From positions 30,677,501 through 30,741,500 of the forward strand of contig OX485805.1 in assembly GCA_950295325.1 (NCBI GenBank): a stretch of 64,000 nt of DNA. The letters run 5' to 3'. Under the pieces are notes generated by a model. That model was given only the letters and a program-made list of their open reading frames with translations. It had not been told where the DNA came from and did not search any database. Each line of letters starts with the position of its first letter. The first letter of the stretch is position 1. This DNA comes from Polytrichum commune. Lineage: Eukaryota; Streptophyta; Polytrichopsida; Polytrichales; Polytrichaceae. Positions 12,338 through 22,746 of the stretch are shown here, one piece after another. The translations under genes were made by a program, and so were the position numbers.

Positions 12338-13978
12338 TGTGAGCCCGATATGGTGGCCACAAGTGTTTTTAGGCTTAGAATTCATTAAGTATCGACATTT
12401 GATTTTTCATTGCTTACTTTGAAAAACATAAACAGAGTGAAGTTGGATTGGATTGTAATTTAAGACTTAGGCTAGCATTTGGGAGTTTACTGGTTAAAAG
12501 GCCGGGTAAAGATTAGTAAAGGTTTTTTTAGCTGAGGGTCGAAGTCATGCGTGGGACATAAGAGCTGGGTTTAAATTGGCCGAATTAGGATCGCAGTTGT
12601 TTACATTAGGGGGGGGGGGCCTTGCCACCCCTAGTTTTTCCAGGAACAGTGTAACGGCAGGGGGAGTCGGCTCGGCTCTCTCTCTTACTCTTGCTCTCTT
12701 ACTGGAACTGGAGTCGTGTGGCGCTCTCGGGGGGAGAATGTTGGCGAATCTGGGCAGAGGAAGGAGGTTCGGATAGTGGGAACTAGGCCGCTGGTCGAGC
12801 GGCATCAAAGAGATGGGCCGATGGCTATTGCCGATCTCGGCAAGGATTCACACCGGTAAGCACAAGGGTACAATGACCAGCAACGAGGAAGATCAGGAAG
12901 TGAGCCGCCGAACCAAGGCAGCCACTGTTCACTGGGGCAGTTGTTGCCACAACCGTGGATTGGGGTGCACCGTAGGGAGGATGGTGAGGGACATCAGTGA
13001 GGAGAGGTCATGGGTTGCAGAATTGAGGAGTACCACGAAGAGGAAGTGCTGCGAGGGGGGAGAGACTCTGAAGATATAGTGGCATTGAGAAGGGGGAAAT
13101 TCCCAGCCACACAGTGGCTACCACTGCTCAATTTCTTGCATGCACAATTGGATGTCCTGGTTTGAGTTCCGAATTCATTTCGCCTAGGCTGAATCAAGTT
13201 GAACATGCTGAACTCCACTCTAAAATCCACTTCTTGCAATGTCATAGTGACTCGTAGGAAATCAGGGTCATTGCGGTCTTAAACACTGGTATTTCAACCA
13301 GGGGGTTGAGGAAATCGTGTTGGGGGACACCAGGGAGAATTCCAGCTAAGCAGCTGGACCTCGGAGGTCGAGGAGCGGTGAAGGCCTGGTCTTTCTGACC
13401 CTTCGAGTGCTGGTTAGTGAGGGTTGCTGGGTGTGGCCGGAACGCTGGTTGCATCTACAAGTGGGTGGGAAGGCGTTGGATGGATGAAGTAGAGACTGTT
13501 CATTTGTAGATGGGGGCAGCCAGCAGAGACCGAGACTGGTCTGCTAGGGGACTGGGAAGACAGGGGAGCCCCTTCGAGGGAGCCAACTGCACTGGCACCG
13601 AGCAATTGTTGAGATATAGGTAGGGGGTAGTAAGTAGGGGTTAGTGGCTAATAGGGGGGATTAGAAAGTGGAAGTTAGGAAATTAGGGATTAGGGAAATA
13701 GGAATTAAAGGCCAAAGATTCATTAGCAAGGATTCCCTACATGTGTGAAGGGATTGGATTAAGTAAATGAAGGTTGTGTTGGGTGTCCATGTGGCTCATG
13801 ATGTATTGTGGATGGTCAGGATGTGGTGAGTGTTTCTAAACACTCATCGTTTTTGTCCAAATGAATAAATGAATGCATTCAACACTTGATTATTGAGGTG
13901 AGGAGAAGAAGGCTCGTGTGTGAGCCATGGGCCTCCACCTGGACTACGACGCTTAAAGGTGGGGGTTTGTGGCTGACA
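12338..13978 (-). mobile_element. Solo-LTR-like element E2, nested in E1 in inverse orientation
   Basis: A 1641-bp element starts TGTGAGCCCGATATGG and ends GTGGCTGACA, flanked by AAAAC on both sides (12333-12337 and 13979-13983). Its right end is the inverted match of the left end of E1 (around CCACC, GCGTCGTAGTCC), so it belongs to the same family and points the other way. It has several long open frames on both strands (12576, 12813, 12994, 13242) without recognisable domains. These are probably chance frames in GC-rich DNA. Confidence 0.8.
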
Positions 13979-14148
13979 AAAACCAACGGTTCAAAAAATC
14001 CAATGTTTTTTTTTTCCCCTGCTGAATTCCAGCTTGTCTTGCCCATCAAACGGCATTCGTCTCCTTTGGCGCTTCCCCCATTTTTCCAACCCTATCCCAC
14101 TTCCCCCACAGAGAGAGAGATTCCGCCGCACCGAGAGTTCCCCCTACG

Positions 14149-16124
14149 TGTGAGCCCAAAATGGTGCCCACATGTGGTGATTAACTCTTCGAAACCAATT
14201 TTAGTTTAACTTTGATGTGTTATGATTATTCACAAAACATAAAAAGAGTGAAGTGTGGTGTGGATTTAAGTTTAGGCATTAGAATGTGTGGTGTAGTTAT
14301 TTCAAGGTTTGATTTCAATAAGAGGATGCCTTGATTATGTGAGTAGTGGGTAAGGTGAAGCAAGGTGAGCTCCGCGGGTTAAATGCCCACTTTTGGATCC
14401 ACCTTGGTAGTTTAGGAAGAAGGAAGCTTGGTGGATGGGGATTAGTCCCTACTTTGGAGGAGAGGGTTAAAGGATTGTGATTGGAGGTGCTAATCCTCTC
14501 ACCCTATCCTCACCTCTCTCTCCCTCTCTCCCTCTCTCCCTCTTTGCTACTTAAGGTGTTTTTTCTCTCATTTGCCTCTCTCTCCATCAAGCGCTCTCAA
14601 GGGAGCAAGCTCTCAAGAGCTTGAGCCACGTGTGTGGGACATTAGTTTTTAGTGAATTTTAGTAGTTAAGCTCTTTCTCCCAATACCTCCCAAGTGAGTG
14701 AGCTCTTAGAGCTAAGATTGCACGTAGTGATTAGGTAGTAGTTAGTGGAAGTAGTGTGTTAGATTAGTTCATGACTTAGGAGCAAGGAAAGGAAAAGAAA
14801 AAAAGAAGGAAAGACAACAAAAAAGGATTTAAAACAAATCTTTGATTAGTGATTAGAGGGGTTGTATTAAGGGTAGCTAGTAGCTGGAGTTACTACATAA
14901 TTACTAGAACTGTGTGGGATTAGCTGCTGGAACCATTTACGACTGGAGGGATTAACTGCTGGACCCAGCTACACTTGTGAAGATTAGCTGCTGGGCAGCA
15001 GCTACGACTGAAGGGATTAACTGCTGGACCCAGCTGCACTTGTGAAGATTAGCTGCTGGGCAGTAGCTACGACTGAAGGGGTTAACTGCTGGAACCCAGC
15101 TGCACTTGTGTGATTAGCTGTTGGGCAGCAGCTACGACTGAAGGGGTTAACTGCTGGAACCCAGCTGCACTTGTGTGATTAGCTGTTGGGCAGCAGCTAC
15201 GACTGAAGGGGTTAACTGCTGGAACCCAGCTGCACTTGTGAGATTAGCTGTTGGAACCATTTACGACTGGAGGGATTAACTGTTGGACCTAGCTGCACTT
15301 GTGAGACTAGCTGCTGGGCAACAGCTACGACTGAAGGGGTTAACTGCTGGAACCCAGCTGCACTTGTGAGACTAGCTGCTGGGCAGCAGCTACGACTGAA
15401 GGGGTTAACTGCTGGAACCCAGCTGCACTTGTGAGACTAGCTGCTGGGCAGCAGCTACGACTGAAGGGGTTAACTGCTGGAACCCAGCTGCACTTGTGAG
15501 ATTAGCTGCTGGGCAGCAGCTACGACTGGAGGGATTAACGACTGGGACCAGTTGCGACTTATGAGATTAGCTGCTGGGCAGCAGCTGCGGTTGGTTGAGA
15601 TTAGTTGTGGTTTAGCAAGTTAATATTAATGTTGTGTAGAGGGAACTACTAAACCACCCAATAGGGTGTTAGACAATTGTAGACTAAAATAGTTCTTAGA
15701 CAAGTGTTAAGCTTAATAGGATAGGCAAGGTGTGTGGAGCCTCATGTGATTGAATGTGACATTGACTATAGAGTAAAGTGTTTTTCAACACTTGCACCTA
15801 TCGTTCAAAATAACTTACTTGCATTATTAATGGAGAATGTGAAGGACTCTTGCAATGGCAAGAAAAATGGGGTGAAGATCAAAAGAGTGAGGGGAATGTC
15901 CGTAAGGGCATGTGCGGCTAAAGCCGCGGGTTGGACTCTTGAGAAAGCCAACTCTAGCACAAGCCAAGAGACCAACATTAATAAAGTAAAATGAGTGAAA
16001 CAATACATGTTCATTTGGACATGAAAATCACCTTGCACATGGTTCAATGTTGTAATAGATAAATGTGATTCTCAAAGTCATCACCCGGACTAGGACGCTT
16101 AAGGGTGGTGGATTTGGCCTCACA
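14149..16124 (-). mobile_element. Solo-LTR-like element E3, nested in E1, with internal minisatellite
   Basis: A 1976-bp element starts TGTGAGCCCAAAATGG and ends GGATTTGGCCTCACA, flanked by CTACG (14144-14148 and 16125-16129). It is a reverse-oriented relative of E4 (39521-41090): both share the AAGAGTTAATC / GATTAACTCTT end region, CT-rich microsatellite, inverted GAGCTTGAGCC block and terminal CGCTTAAGGGTGG region. It is longer than E4 mainly because of the 65-bp tandem array at about 14880-15600. The 86-codon frame at 15734-15994 is not recognised. Confidence 0.82.
14880..15600. repeat. Tandem array, unit about 65 bp, inside E3
   Basis: About nine to eleven imperfect copies of a unit containing CTGCTGGGCAGCAGCTACGA, GGGGTTAACTGCTGGAA and CCAGCTGCACTTGTG. 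Copies near 15125 and 15190 are spaced exactly 65 bases apart. The unit contains palindromes such as GCTGCTGGGCAGCAGC, so single strands could fold. The E4 relative has a shorter, related CAGCAGTCAGCTGCTTAGC array at 40060-40350. Confidence 0.85.
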
Positions 16125-16173
16125 CTACGCCTCTCTCCTTATCCTTTATTCCAGCAGCCTGATCCAAAAAAAC

Positions 16174-16519
16174 CTTGGGGGGGGGGTAGTCATTGGTTGG
16201 GGTAGCAATATACGTGCGAACAAATGATAGGGTATTTTAAAAACATGGGGGCAAAAAATTATAATTGGACTTAAGAGTAATATAGGGTATCAAAAATGGC
16301 ATTGGACATCTTTAAAGTACTATAGGGTATGGAATAATAGGTAATTTGGAATTATAAGTAATGCAAGCCATTTTTCTAGTAACCCAAAGTAGAAATTTGC
16401 ATAATGATAGCATGTGAAAAAAAATAAAAAATTGAAAGTAATACCCCCCTATAAAATAGTGGTTGTTCGCACCTATATCCTTAACTTTTTAACACACTGC
16501 CCCCCCCCCCCCCCCCGAG
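16174..16519 (+). mobile_element. Poly-G-tipped hAT-type MITE, copy 2 (in E1)
   Basis: A 346-bp member of the family at 7891, here with the left tip changed to CTTGGGG and the right tip CCCGAG. It is flanked by the 8-base repeat AAAAAAAC (16166-16173 and 16520-16527). It is inserted in the body of the solo-LTR-like element E1 and is therefore younger than E1. Confidence 0.92.
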
Positions 16520-16853
16520 AAAAAAACAACTCAAGAAGAAAGAAAAACCTCCCCCTTCTTCCAACGAACACAACCCTGGCCCAAAATTTGAACATTAATC
16601 CTAAGGCTAGCCACTTCAACTTAGTATTGCTCACTCACAAATTAAAACAACTTCACTATTTTTTTCTTTTTGGCTTTTCTCTTTAACAACAACGAGTTCA
16701 CATTAAAACTCGACAAAATCTAATTAACACCTAACACACTTAAACTAAATCTACAACTTGTCCATTTTAACTATTCTCGCGACCCAAACACTCAATTTTA
16801 ACGTTTTTATATGTCTAGAGGGCATGTGGGCACAAACTTGGGCTCACAACAAT

Positions 16854-17620
16854 CTTTTTTTTTCCCTCAAAACATGGATAGTGAAAGTAAAACTCAATCA
16901 AGTAAAGATGTTGGAAATGATGGATTTGAGAAAATTCTTGAGAGAATCTATAAGAAATCTTCAATAAAGTTCTGAAAACAATATGGGATATTGTATTATT
17001 CATGCATTGGCAACAAATGGCCCAATGAACTACAACAATGCATATTATTGGGTGCGTCTTATGTGCAAAGAGTTGTTCATACTTTGAATGATCGTTTCCA
17101 GACCTTCTAGTATACAATGCAACCAAATTTTTCAGCCCTTGTAATTATCCAAGTGATGATAGTGACCGAATCACAAATGCCAAATTTTGGCTCGAAAATA
17201 TATTGTTGAAGTTTTGATACAGTAAAGAAGAAAGTGACATATGTAAGGGAAAACTCTTGAAGTTTACGGAAACACTTTGATATGAGTGTGAGACCAAAAC
17301 GATATTTGAGGCTTGGCACGTATGTGGTAGCAATTTGGAATAACACACAAATTGGCCTAAACTTATGCAACTTTGGCAAAAAAAAAAATTTACTCATTCC
17401 ATCAAGTATAGCTATTTGTAAGTGAGGATTTTCCAAACAAAATGCAATCAAAAGCCAATTACGCAAGAGGTTGAACTTGAAGACCCTTGATGCTCTTATG
17501 CGGGTCTCTCTTTGTGGGTTTGAAATGGATGCAATGGATTGGGCTAGCATCTTCAACATTTGGAGAAACATGCGAGACTGAAGGATACTTACGTTCGATT
17601 GATAGTTTTTTTTTTTGGTT
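16854..17620 (+). pseudogene. hAT transposase remnant H1 (C-terminal part)
   Basis: Broken frames match the hAT-like family also seen at 21421 (H2) and 59940 (H3). Recognisable pieces are NELQQCILLGASYVQRVVHTL and, near the end, a block with LNLKTLDALMRVSLCG and FNIWRNMRD. The latter resembles the C-terminal hAT dimerisation region of ZNF862/KIAA1586-like proteins. Stop codons and frameshifts occur throughout, for example after the DRF segment near 17108. The 5' part of the same relic lies at 11089-11144, cut off by E1. Long minus-strand open frames here are antisense shadows. Confidence 0.72.
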
Positions 17621-17669
17621 ACAAAAAAGATTGTATTTTGATATTCCAAAATATTAGTTTTTCTAAACT

Positions 17670-18009
17670 CTCGGGGGGGGGGGGCATTGTGTTAAAAAGT
17701 TAAGGATATAGGTGCGAACAACCACTATTTTATAGGGGGGTATTACTTTCAATTCTCTTTTTTTTTTCACATGCTATCATTATGTAAATTTCTACTTTGG
17801 GTTAATAGAAAAATGGCTTGCATTACTTATAATTCCAAATTACCTATTATTCCATACCCTATAGTACTTTAAAGATGTCCAGTGCCATTTTTGATACCCT
17901 ATATTACTCTTAAGCCCAATTATAATTTTTTGCTCCCATGTTTTTAAAATACCCTATCATTTGTTCGCACGTATATTGCTACTCCAACCAATGACTACCC
18001 CCCCCCGAG
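17670..18009 (-). mobile_element. Poly-G-tipped hAT-type MITE, copy 3
   Basis: A 340-bp member of the family, reversed relative to the copy at 7891. The tips are CTCGGGG and CCCCGAG. It is flanked by the 8-base repeat TCTAAACT (17662-17669 and 18010-18017). Copy B has the site without the element near 60735-60748. Confidence 0.93.
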
Positions 18010-18249
18010 TCTAAACTACTAGTATGCAACCCAAAATTGAGGTGACATTTAGAATAAAATGTATATGTCAATTGACATTCATTTTTGTTTTTGAAAGCGT
18101 CACGACTCACGTGACAAAAGGGATTTGAAGTTGAACGTCAAATGAAATTTGTCAAATATGCACACTGGTTGAAAATTCTCTGGGTTAGCTTTCCATCACT
18201 TGTCAGGCTTTTTTTGACATTGTAATGTCACAATGACACATACATGTAA

Positions 18250-19823
18250 GGGCCGCTTTACACTACAGTGGAGAAGTGCACCGGTGAGTCAAGAACTTTC
18301 ACTCAAGACATGGTTGTTTGAGGCGAGGGATGGTATGCCGGAGAAGATGAAAAGACAATAAAATAATGCCTTAAGAAGTCTTGACCGGCCATAGTGTAAC
18401 CATCTATAGGAGAAGTGTATTGGACAACTTCACCAAGAGGAGAAGTCCACCGGACTATTTCACAAAACGGTCAAAGCCGGCCATAGTAGAAACCTTACCC
18501 CCTAAATGACCATTGTATTGATATTTAAAAAAATTATATTGATAAAAAAAAATGTATATGGAAATTTTTTAGAACTTCTTTCATGACAATAATTTATTTG
18601 AAAATTTTCCACCTCTATAATACATCCAAATTAAGGTAATTAAGTAGGTAACATTATCTTCTTATTAATTTTTAAAGAAATAACATGTTGGTATAGTCCA
18701 CACTCGTTTATACGACATCCTCAATATTACGACACATTTTTAGAGAACTCTTTATATTTTGGTGTTAATGAAATTATTAGTTCCCAAAAGTTAGATGGGA
18801 ATTTAGATAAGATGACAGTTGCTAACTTGGGTAGGCAATACCAAAGATTTTTATTTATTTTAAGAGTTCATGATAATATTTGTAATTGTTTGGAGTTATA
18901 AGTTATTACATCATACCATCTATATTGCTTAAACTTGTTGTATATATTTTTAAGCTCATATTGCTTATGTTTTCGTATTCCCTCAATAGTATGACAACTT
19001 TTTGTCATTTGTCATAGTAATGAGAAGATGACACCTCGATAATACGACTTTTTGTATTTCCCAAAAATGTCATACCAAAGAGGGAGAACAATAGTCCAAA
19101 GATTTCTCTCGGGGCAATCACACCCCCGTACATTTCATAACCACGTGTGATAAAAGTTTGCTACCCTATACTATATGCCATATATAATTTTGAAGATTAT
19201 GATATTTTTTCTACATATGCATAACCATTGATAATATATATATTATATATATTTTGAAATTTGTGAGCATCTTAATTTTTGTAGTAATTGTTTTAGTTCA
19301 ATTTTGAGTCATTCTAGTTAGAAACAATATGTTTTATAAAATTTATCAAAAACAAATCATCAAATTTGGTTATTATTTTTTACTATGTAATAGATACCGT
19401 GTATATCTACTCATGAAAAACAATTGATAAAATTTTGACCCATGTTGGTGATGCTTTATGTAGAAAGTAGATTTTATTTATCGCATGTGGTGTTCAACTT
19501 GACAATGGAGTGCACCCCCCGAGAGATTTCTTTAAGGAAGAAATATTTTATTGAAGTTGGAGTTCTCCGGAGTCCAAGTTTGTTGTCCGAGGCTTTGAGG
19601 TTGCCCAAGAAAGTTGACCTCCGGAGAACTCCCCTTGGAAAAAGTGTCGCCACTTTGCCAACCATGTCATTATCTCATCCATGTACAAAGTTCTCCACCA
19701 AAGGACTCTTGGCCGTAGTGTAAACCACCACCGGACAAGAGTGTCACTATCGGCCAATCAAGTTTGAGAATTCTTCTAGAATTCTTGACCGGAGGACTTC
19801 TCCACCGTAGTGTAAAGCAGCCC
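18250..19823. mobile_element. Non-autonomous PIF/Harbinger-type element
   Basis: A 1574-bp element has terminal inverted repeats of about 34 bases. The left end begins GGGCCGCTTTACACTAC and the complement of the right end begins GGGCTGCTTTACACTAC. Both continue with GTGGAGAAGT and CCGG. It is flanked by TAA (18247-18249 and 19824-19826), matching the 3-base TWA target of Harbinger elements. There is no transposase inside. A 391-bp repeat is nested at 18701-19091. Repeated GGAGAAGT and CCGG motifs continue inward at both ends. Confidence 0.82.
18701..19091. mobile_element. AT-rich 391-bp repeat nested in the Harbinger-type MITE
   Basis: It starts CACTCGTTTATACGACATCC and ends CCAAAGAGGGAGAACA, with TAGTCCA on both sides (18694-18700 and 19092-19098), suggesting a 7- or 8-base target duplication. 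The terminal inverted match is weak (CTCGTTTATACGACA against CTCTTTGGTATGACA). A longer reverse-oriented relative lies in intron 1 of CCD1-b at 24944-25672. Confidence 0.6.
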
Positions 19824-19826
19824 TAA

Positions 19827-21120
19827 GTGTGAATTCCATCATTTGTCAGTTTTTTTTTTTGTTGCCATTGTGATGTCACAATGACACATACCTTTAAGTG
19901 CCAAGGTGACCCCCCGCACATGGCCTAACCACACATTACAATCATTCTGCACTAAAAAGGAGTGTGTGACACGTTTGGGTCTTCCTCCTCAAACTAACAC
20001 ATGTGTTCTTGGTCTGACGCATTGCAGGTTGCGTCCAACCCTAAACCTATGCGGTCCTGTGCATCCATCGAGTTGGAGCGTATGCACGCCATGCCCAGAA
20101 ATGCAAGATAGTCCACTTCATCGTATTTGAATTCTTCGTCATATAATTCGGGTGGCCGACGGAATCCAAAATGTGTTATGAAGGGCCCACGTCCCAACCT
20201 TGGCTATAGTCACGGGGCGGAGATTTTCAGGAATGTTGAAGCAATGCGAGCAAAAGAATCCGCTGCTATCTCCAAGGCTAGATAGGCCATAGCAGGCATA
20301 GGGTTTTGGGCCATAGGCAAGATGATTTTGGGTCGCACTATCCAATGGATGTGTGGTGTTAGCATGCTAGTATGCATTTTACATGCCATACGTTGTATAT
20401 TTTATTTGCAATAATATAAGTGTCATATAATTTCCCCTTCAATATGATCTAATGTTTGGATTGTCCTACCTAAACCATCTCGATATGAGATCTTTATTGG
20501 GTCCTTGATATGAACACCCGCTTCAAAGTATTTGCATCTTACAACAATCTCCAATATTTGTGTCATTTTATCCATGTTCTTCTATTTGTAAATGTCTCAA
20601 AATGCCCCAAAAGTCCCAAATTAACGAATATAATGTTACATGCTTTATTGATGGTTTGACTTCTGGAACAAAGTCCCAATCAATTGCATATTTACTAATT
20701 GGAAGTGCACAATATATATTGAATTTTTGACCTTGAAGGTAAAGTGTATTCAATATGGGATTTGTCGACAAGCGGCCTTCGAGAATGCAAGGGCAATGTT
20801 TTTTTCGAAGTTCGGCAGGGTGGACAACAATTTTTGGTTGGCTTCATAAAATCTCAAAAAAAACTTTGGGGGGTTGCTACTGTGTATGTTTGACAAAGCT
20901 TTTGTAAGTTTTTCACTTCTGACACGCAAAAACTCACACCAAAAAAAAAATTGCACGTCAGTTGACATGCACAATTTAGAAGTTGACACGTACTGTGACT
21001 TGTGAAGGAAAAAAAATACACGTCAATTGACACGCTAGAAATTGAAATGACACGTATTACTAGGCAACTTAAGTACTATAAACTGCAGCTCAAGTATCTA
21101 GAAAACATAACCCATAACAG
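19827..21120. other. Unassigned sequence between MITE and hAT remnant
   Basis: The first 65 bases repeat the tail of the hAT-related flank (GATGTCACAATGACACATAC also occurs at 18221 and 60951). On the minus strand, two overlapping frames (20345-20139 and 20197-19994) could be pieces of one old coding sequence with a shift between them; one contains FRRPPELYDEEFKYDEVDY. The family is not recognised. Frames at 20989-20568 on the minus strand are also unassigned. No functional gene is claimed. Confidence 0.4.
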
Positions 21121-21420
21121 TAGGAGAACTTCTTACACTCACTTACATACTTAAGTTTAGCCTTGTTCTTGTAATTTCCTTTGTAATCGGGAAGGTTCTA
21201 CAGTTGAGTTGGTCATTAGAGATGTGGTGCACGCTAAGTACAAGGTCAAAGAGACTATTGTTCCTGGTTTGTTGCAAAAGTATTTCCCCAATTGTTTTGT
21301 ACAAGTATGTGAATGAACAATTTGCCCCACCGGATCTCGAACAGTGATGCTTTGGCTCGTTAAAAATTGGGCTAATTCTAAGGCATCCTGGCTTGACACT
21401 AGTATGATTTGAGGTAGACT

Positions 21421-22746
21421 TTGCATAGTGCAGATGGTATATCAAAATCTATGTATGAGGTTGTCATTGGACTATTGGAGAAAATACATTGGATGCCTCT
21501 CAACCAAGTAGCTTTAGCCACTGATGGGCCTTCTAGTACGATGGGACATTGTACGGGACTAGTAGCTAGAATGCGTGCAAAGGTTCCAACACTCATAAAT
21601 GTGCATTGTATTGCACATCGTGAAGCTTTAGCTGCAAAAAATGAAGCTAGAGTATTTCTAGAATTTCAAATGTTGGATTGTTTTGCCAACAAAGTTTATG
21701 AGTGGATGGGTTGTAGTACAAATTGACGCAACGAGCTAAAACCATTGTCGAAGGATGTATTTCAAGAAAATTATGTGGTGGTTTTACAAATTAATGCAAT
21801 AAAGTGGTTTTCTCAAGGTAATGTCATGACCCGCTTACTATAGTGCATGCCGGTGGCATTGGAATTATTCAGAGATGAATATCCGCATTGGTATGAGATC
21901 ATGTGCTTTTTTGAATTCCATTTCTATTTGAACCTCCTTGTAGATGTTTTACATGAGTTGAATAAATTGAATATCAAATTTCAATATGATATGATTGATG
22001 TCACAACCATTAGTGCAGCCATCAATATAACTATTTCAATTTTATCACATCATTTTTTAATCTAGGAATGGACCTATATTTGGTCGTACAAGCAAGAAGT
22101 TAGGAAAATTCTAGAGGGAATCTTCACTTGAGTTATGAAAACAATGGAGGAGATCATATTATTCATGCATTGGCAACCGATGGGCCCAATGAACTACAAC
22201 AATGCATATTATTGGGTGCATCTTATGTGCAAAGAGTTGTTCAGTCTTTAAATGATCATTTCCCAGACCTTCTAGTACTTAATGCAGCCAACCTTTTCAA
22301 CCCTCGTAATAATCCAAATGATGATAATGACCAAATCACAAATACCAAATTGTGGCTCAAAAGGATATTGATGAGGTTTCATTACACTAAAGAAGAAAGT
22401 GACATGTGTAAGCGAAAACTCTTGGAAACTATGGAAATACTTCAACATGAATGTGAGAACAAAACGAAATTTGAGGCTTGGCGCATATGTGTTAGCAATT
22501 TGGAATGACACACAAATTGGCCTAAACTTATGCAACCTTTGCAAAAAAAAAAATTCACTCATTTCATCAAGTATAGCTATTTGTGAGAGAGTTTTTTCCA
22601 AACAAAATGCAATCAAAAGCCACTTGCATAATAAGTTGAACTTGAAGATTCTTGATGCTCTTATGCGAGTCTCTCTTTGTGGACTTGAAGTGGATGCAAT
22701 GGGTTGCACTACCATCTTCAACATTTGGAGAAACATGCAAGACTGA
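21421..22746 (+). pseudogene. hAT transposase remnant H2
   Basis: Successive broken frames follow the order of a hAT-like transposase of the ZNF862/KIAA1586 type. They are a block with LATDGPSSTMGHCTGLVAR and INVHCIAHREALAA near 21505-21640; a block with PVALELFRDEYPHWYEI and LHELNKLNIKFQYDM near 21850-22000; LGASYVQRVVQSLNDHFPDL near 22215-22275; and the C-terminal dimerisation block with SKQNAIKSHLHNKLNLK and FNIWRNMQD near 22590-22740. In-frame stops (for example after the 21726 and 22508 frames) and shifts make it non-functional. It is the longest of the three hAT relics. The 233-codon minus-strand frame at 22973-22272 is antisense. Confidence 0.8.

Larger units (their letters stand above)
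11150..16848 (+). mobile_element. Solo-LTR-like element E1, interrupted by nested elements
   Basis: The outer element starts TGTCAGCC and ends GGGCTCACA, flanked by the 5-base direct repeat ACAAT (11145-11149 and 16849-16853). The TG...CA ends and 5-base duplication are typical of LTR retrotransposons, and no internal gag-pol is present, so a solo LTR is the best reading. It splits a hAT remnant whose uninterrupted form is in copy B near 59915-59930. Taking out the nested E2, E3 and MITE leaves about 1.7 kb. The left part (11640-12330) is GC-rich. The open frames at 12213, 16414 and 16758 are not recognised. Confidence 0.8.
1..18246. repeat. Segmental duplication, copy A (CCD1 3' end plus flank)
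   Basis: This stretch aligns in order with 31470-60972 once element insertions are removed. Matching pairs include 1-637 with 31484-32198, 838-2334 with 36897-38441, 2334-4280 with 43043-46115, 4290-7420 with 48150-51260, 8236-8547 with 51291-51606, 8548-9054 with 59108-59620, 10065-10324 with 59627-59880, 16854-17661 with about 59935-60735 and 18018-18246 with 60748-60972. Sampled rows differ at only a few bases per 60. The homology starts at base 1, so the true left boundary lies outside the window. The simplest reading is a tandem duplication of a CCD1 gene with its 3' flank, followed by independent transposon insertions in each copy. Confidence 0.9.

Noticed and set aside
12545..13605. 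Cluster of 60-90 codon frames on both strands
   Set aside because: They overlap each other inside solo-LTR element E2 in GC-rich DNA and show no protein motifs.
14880..15600. Regular repeats with spacers, CRISPR-like at first glance
   Set aside because: The units are tandem without unique spacers, in a plant LTR. The 34-bp and 139-bp arrays were rejected as CRISPR for the same reason.
17107..17649. 180-codon minus-strand frame, and a similar 233-codon frame at 22272-22973
   Set aside because: Both are antisense to the hAT transposase remnants, where the plus strand carries the recognisable motifs.
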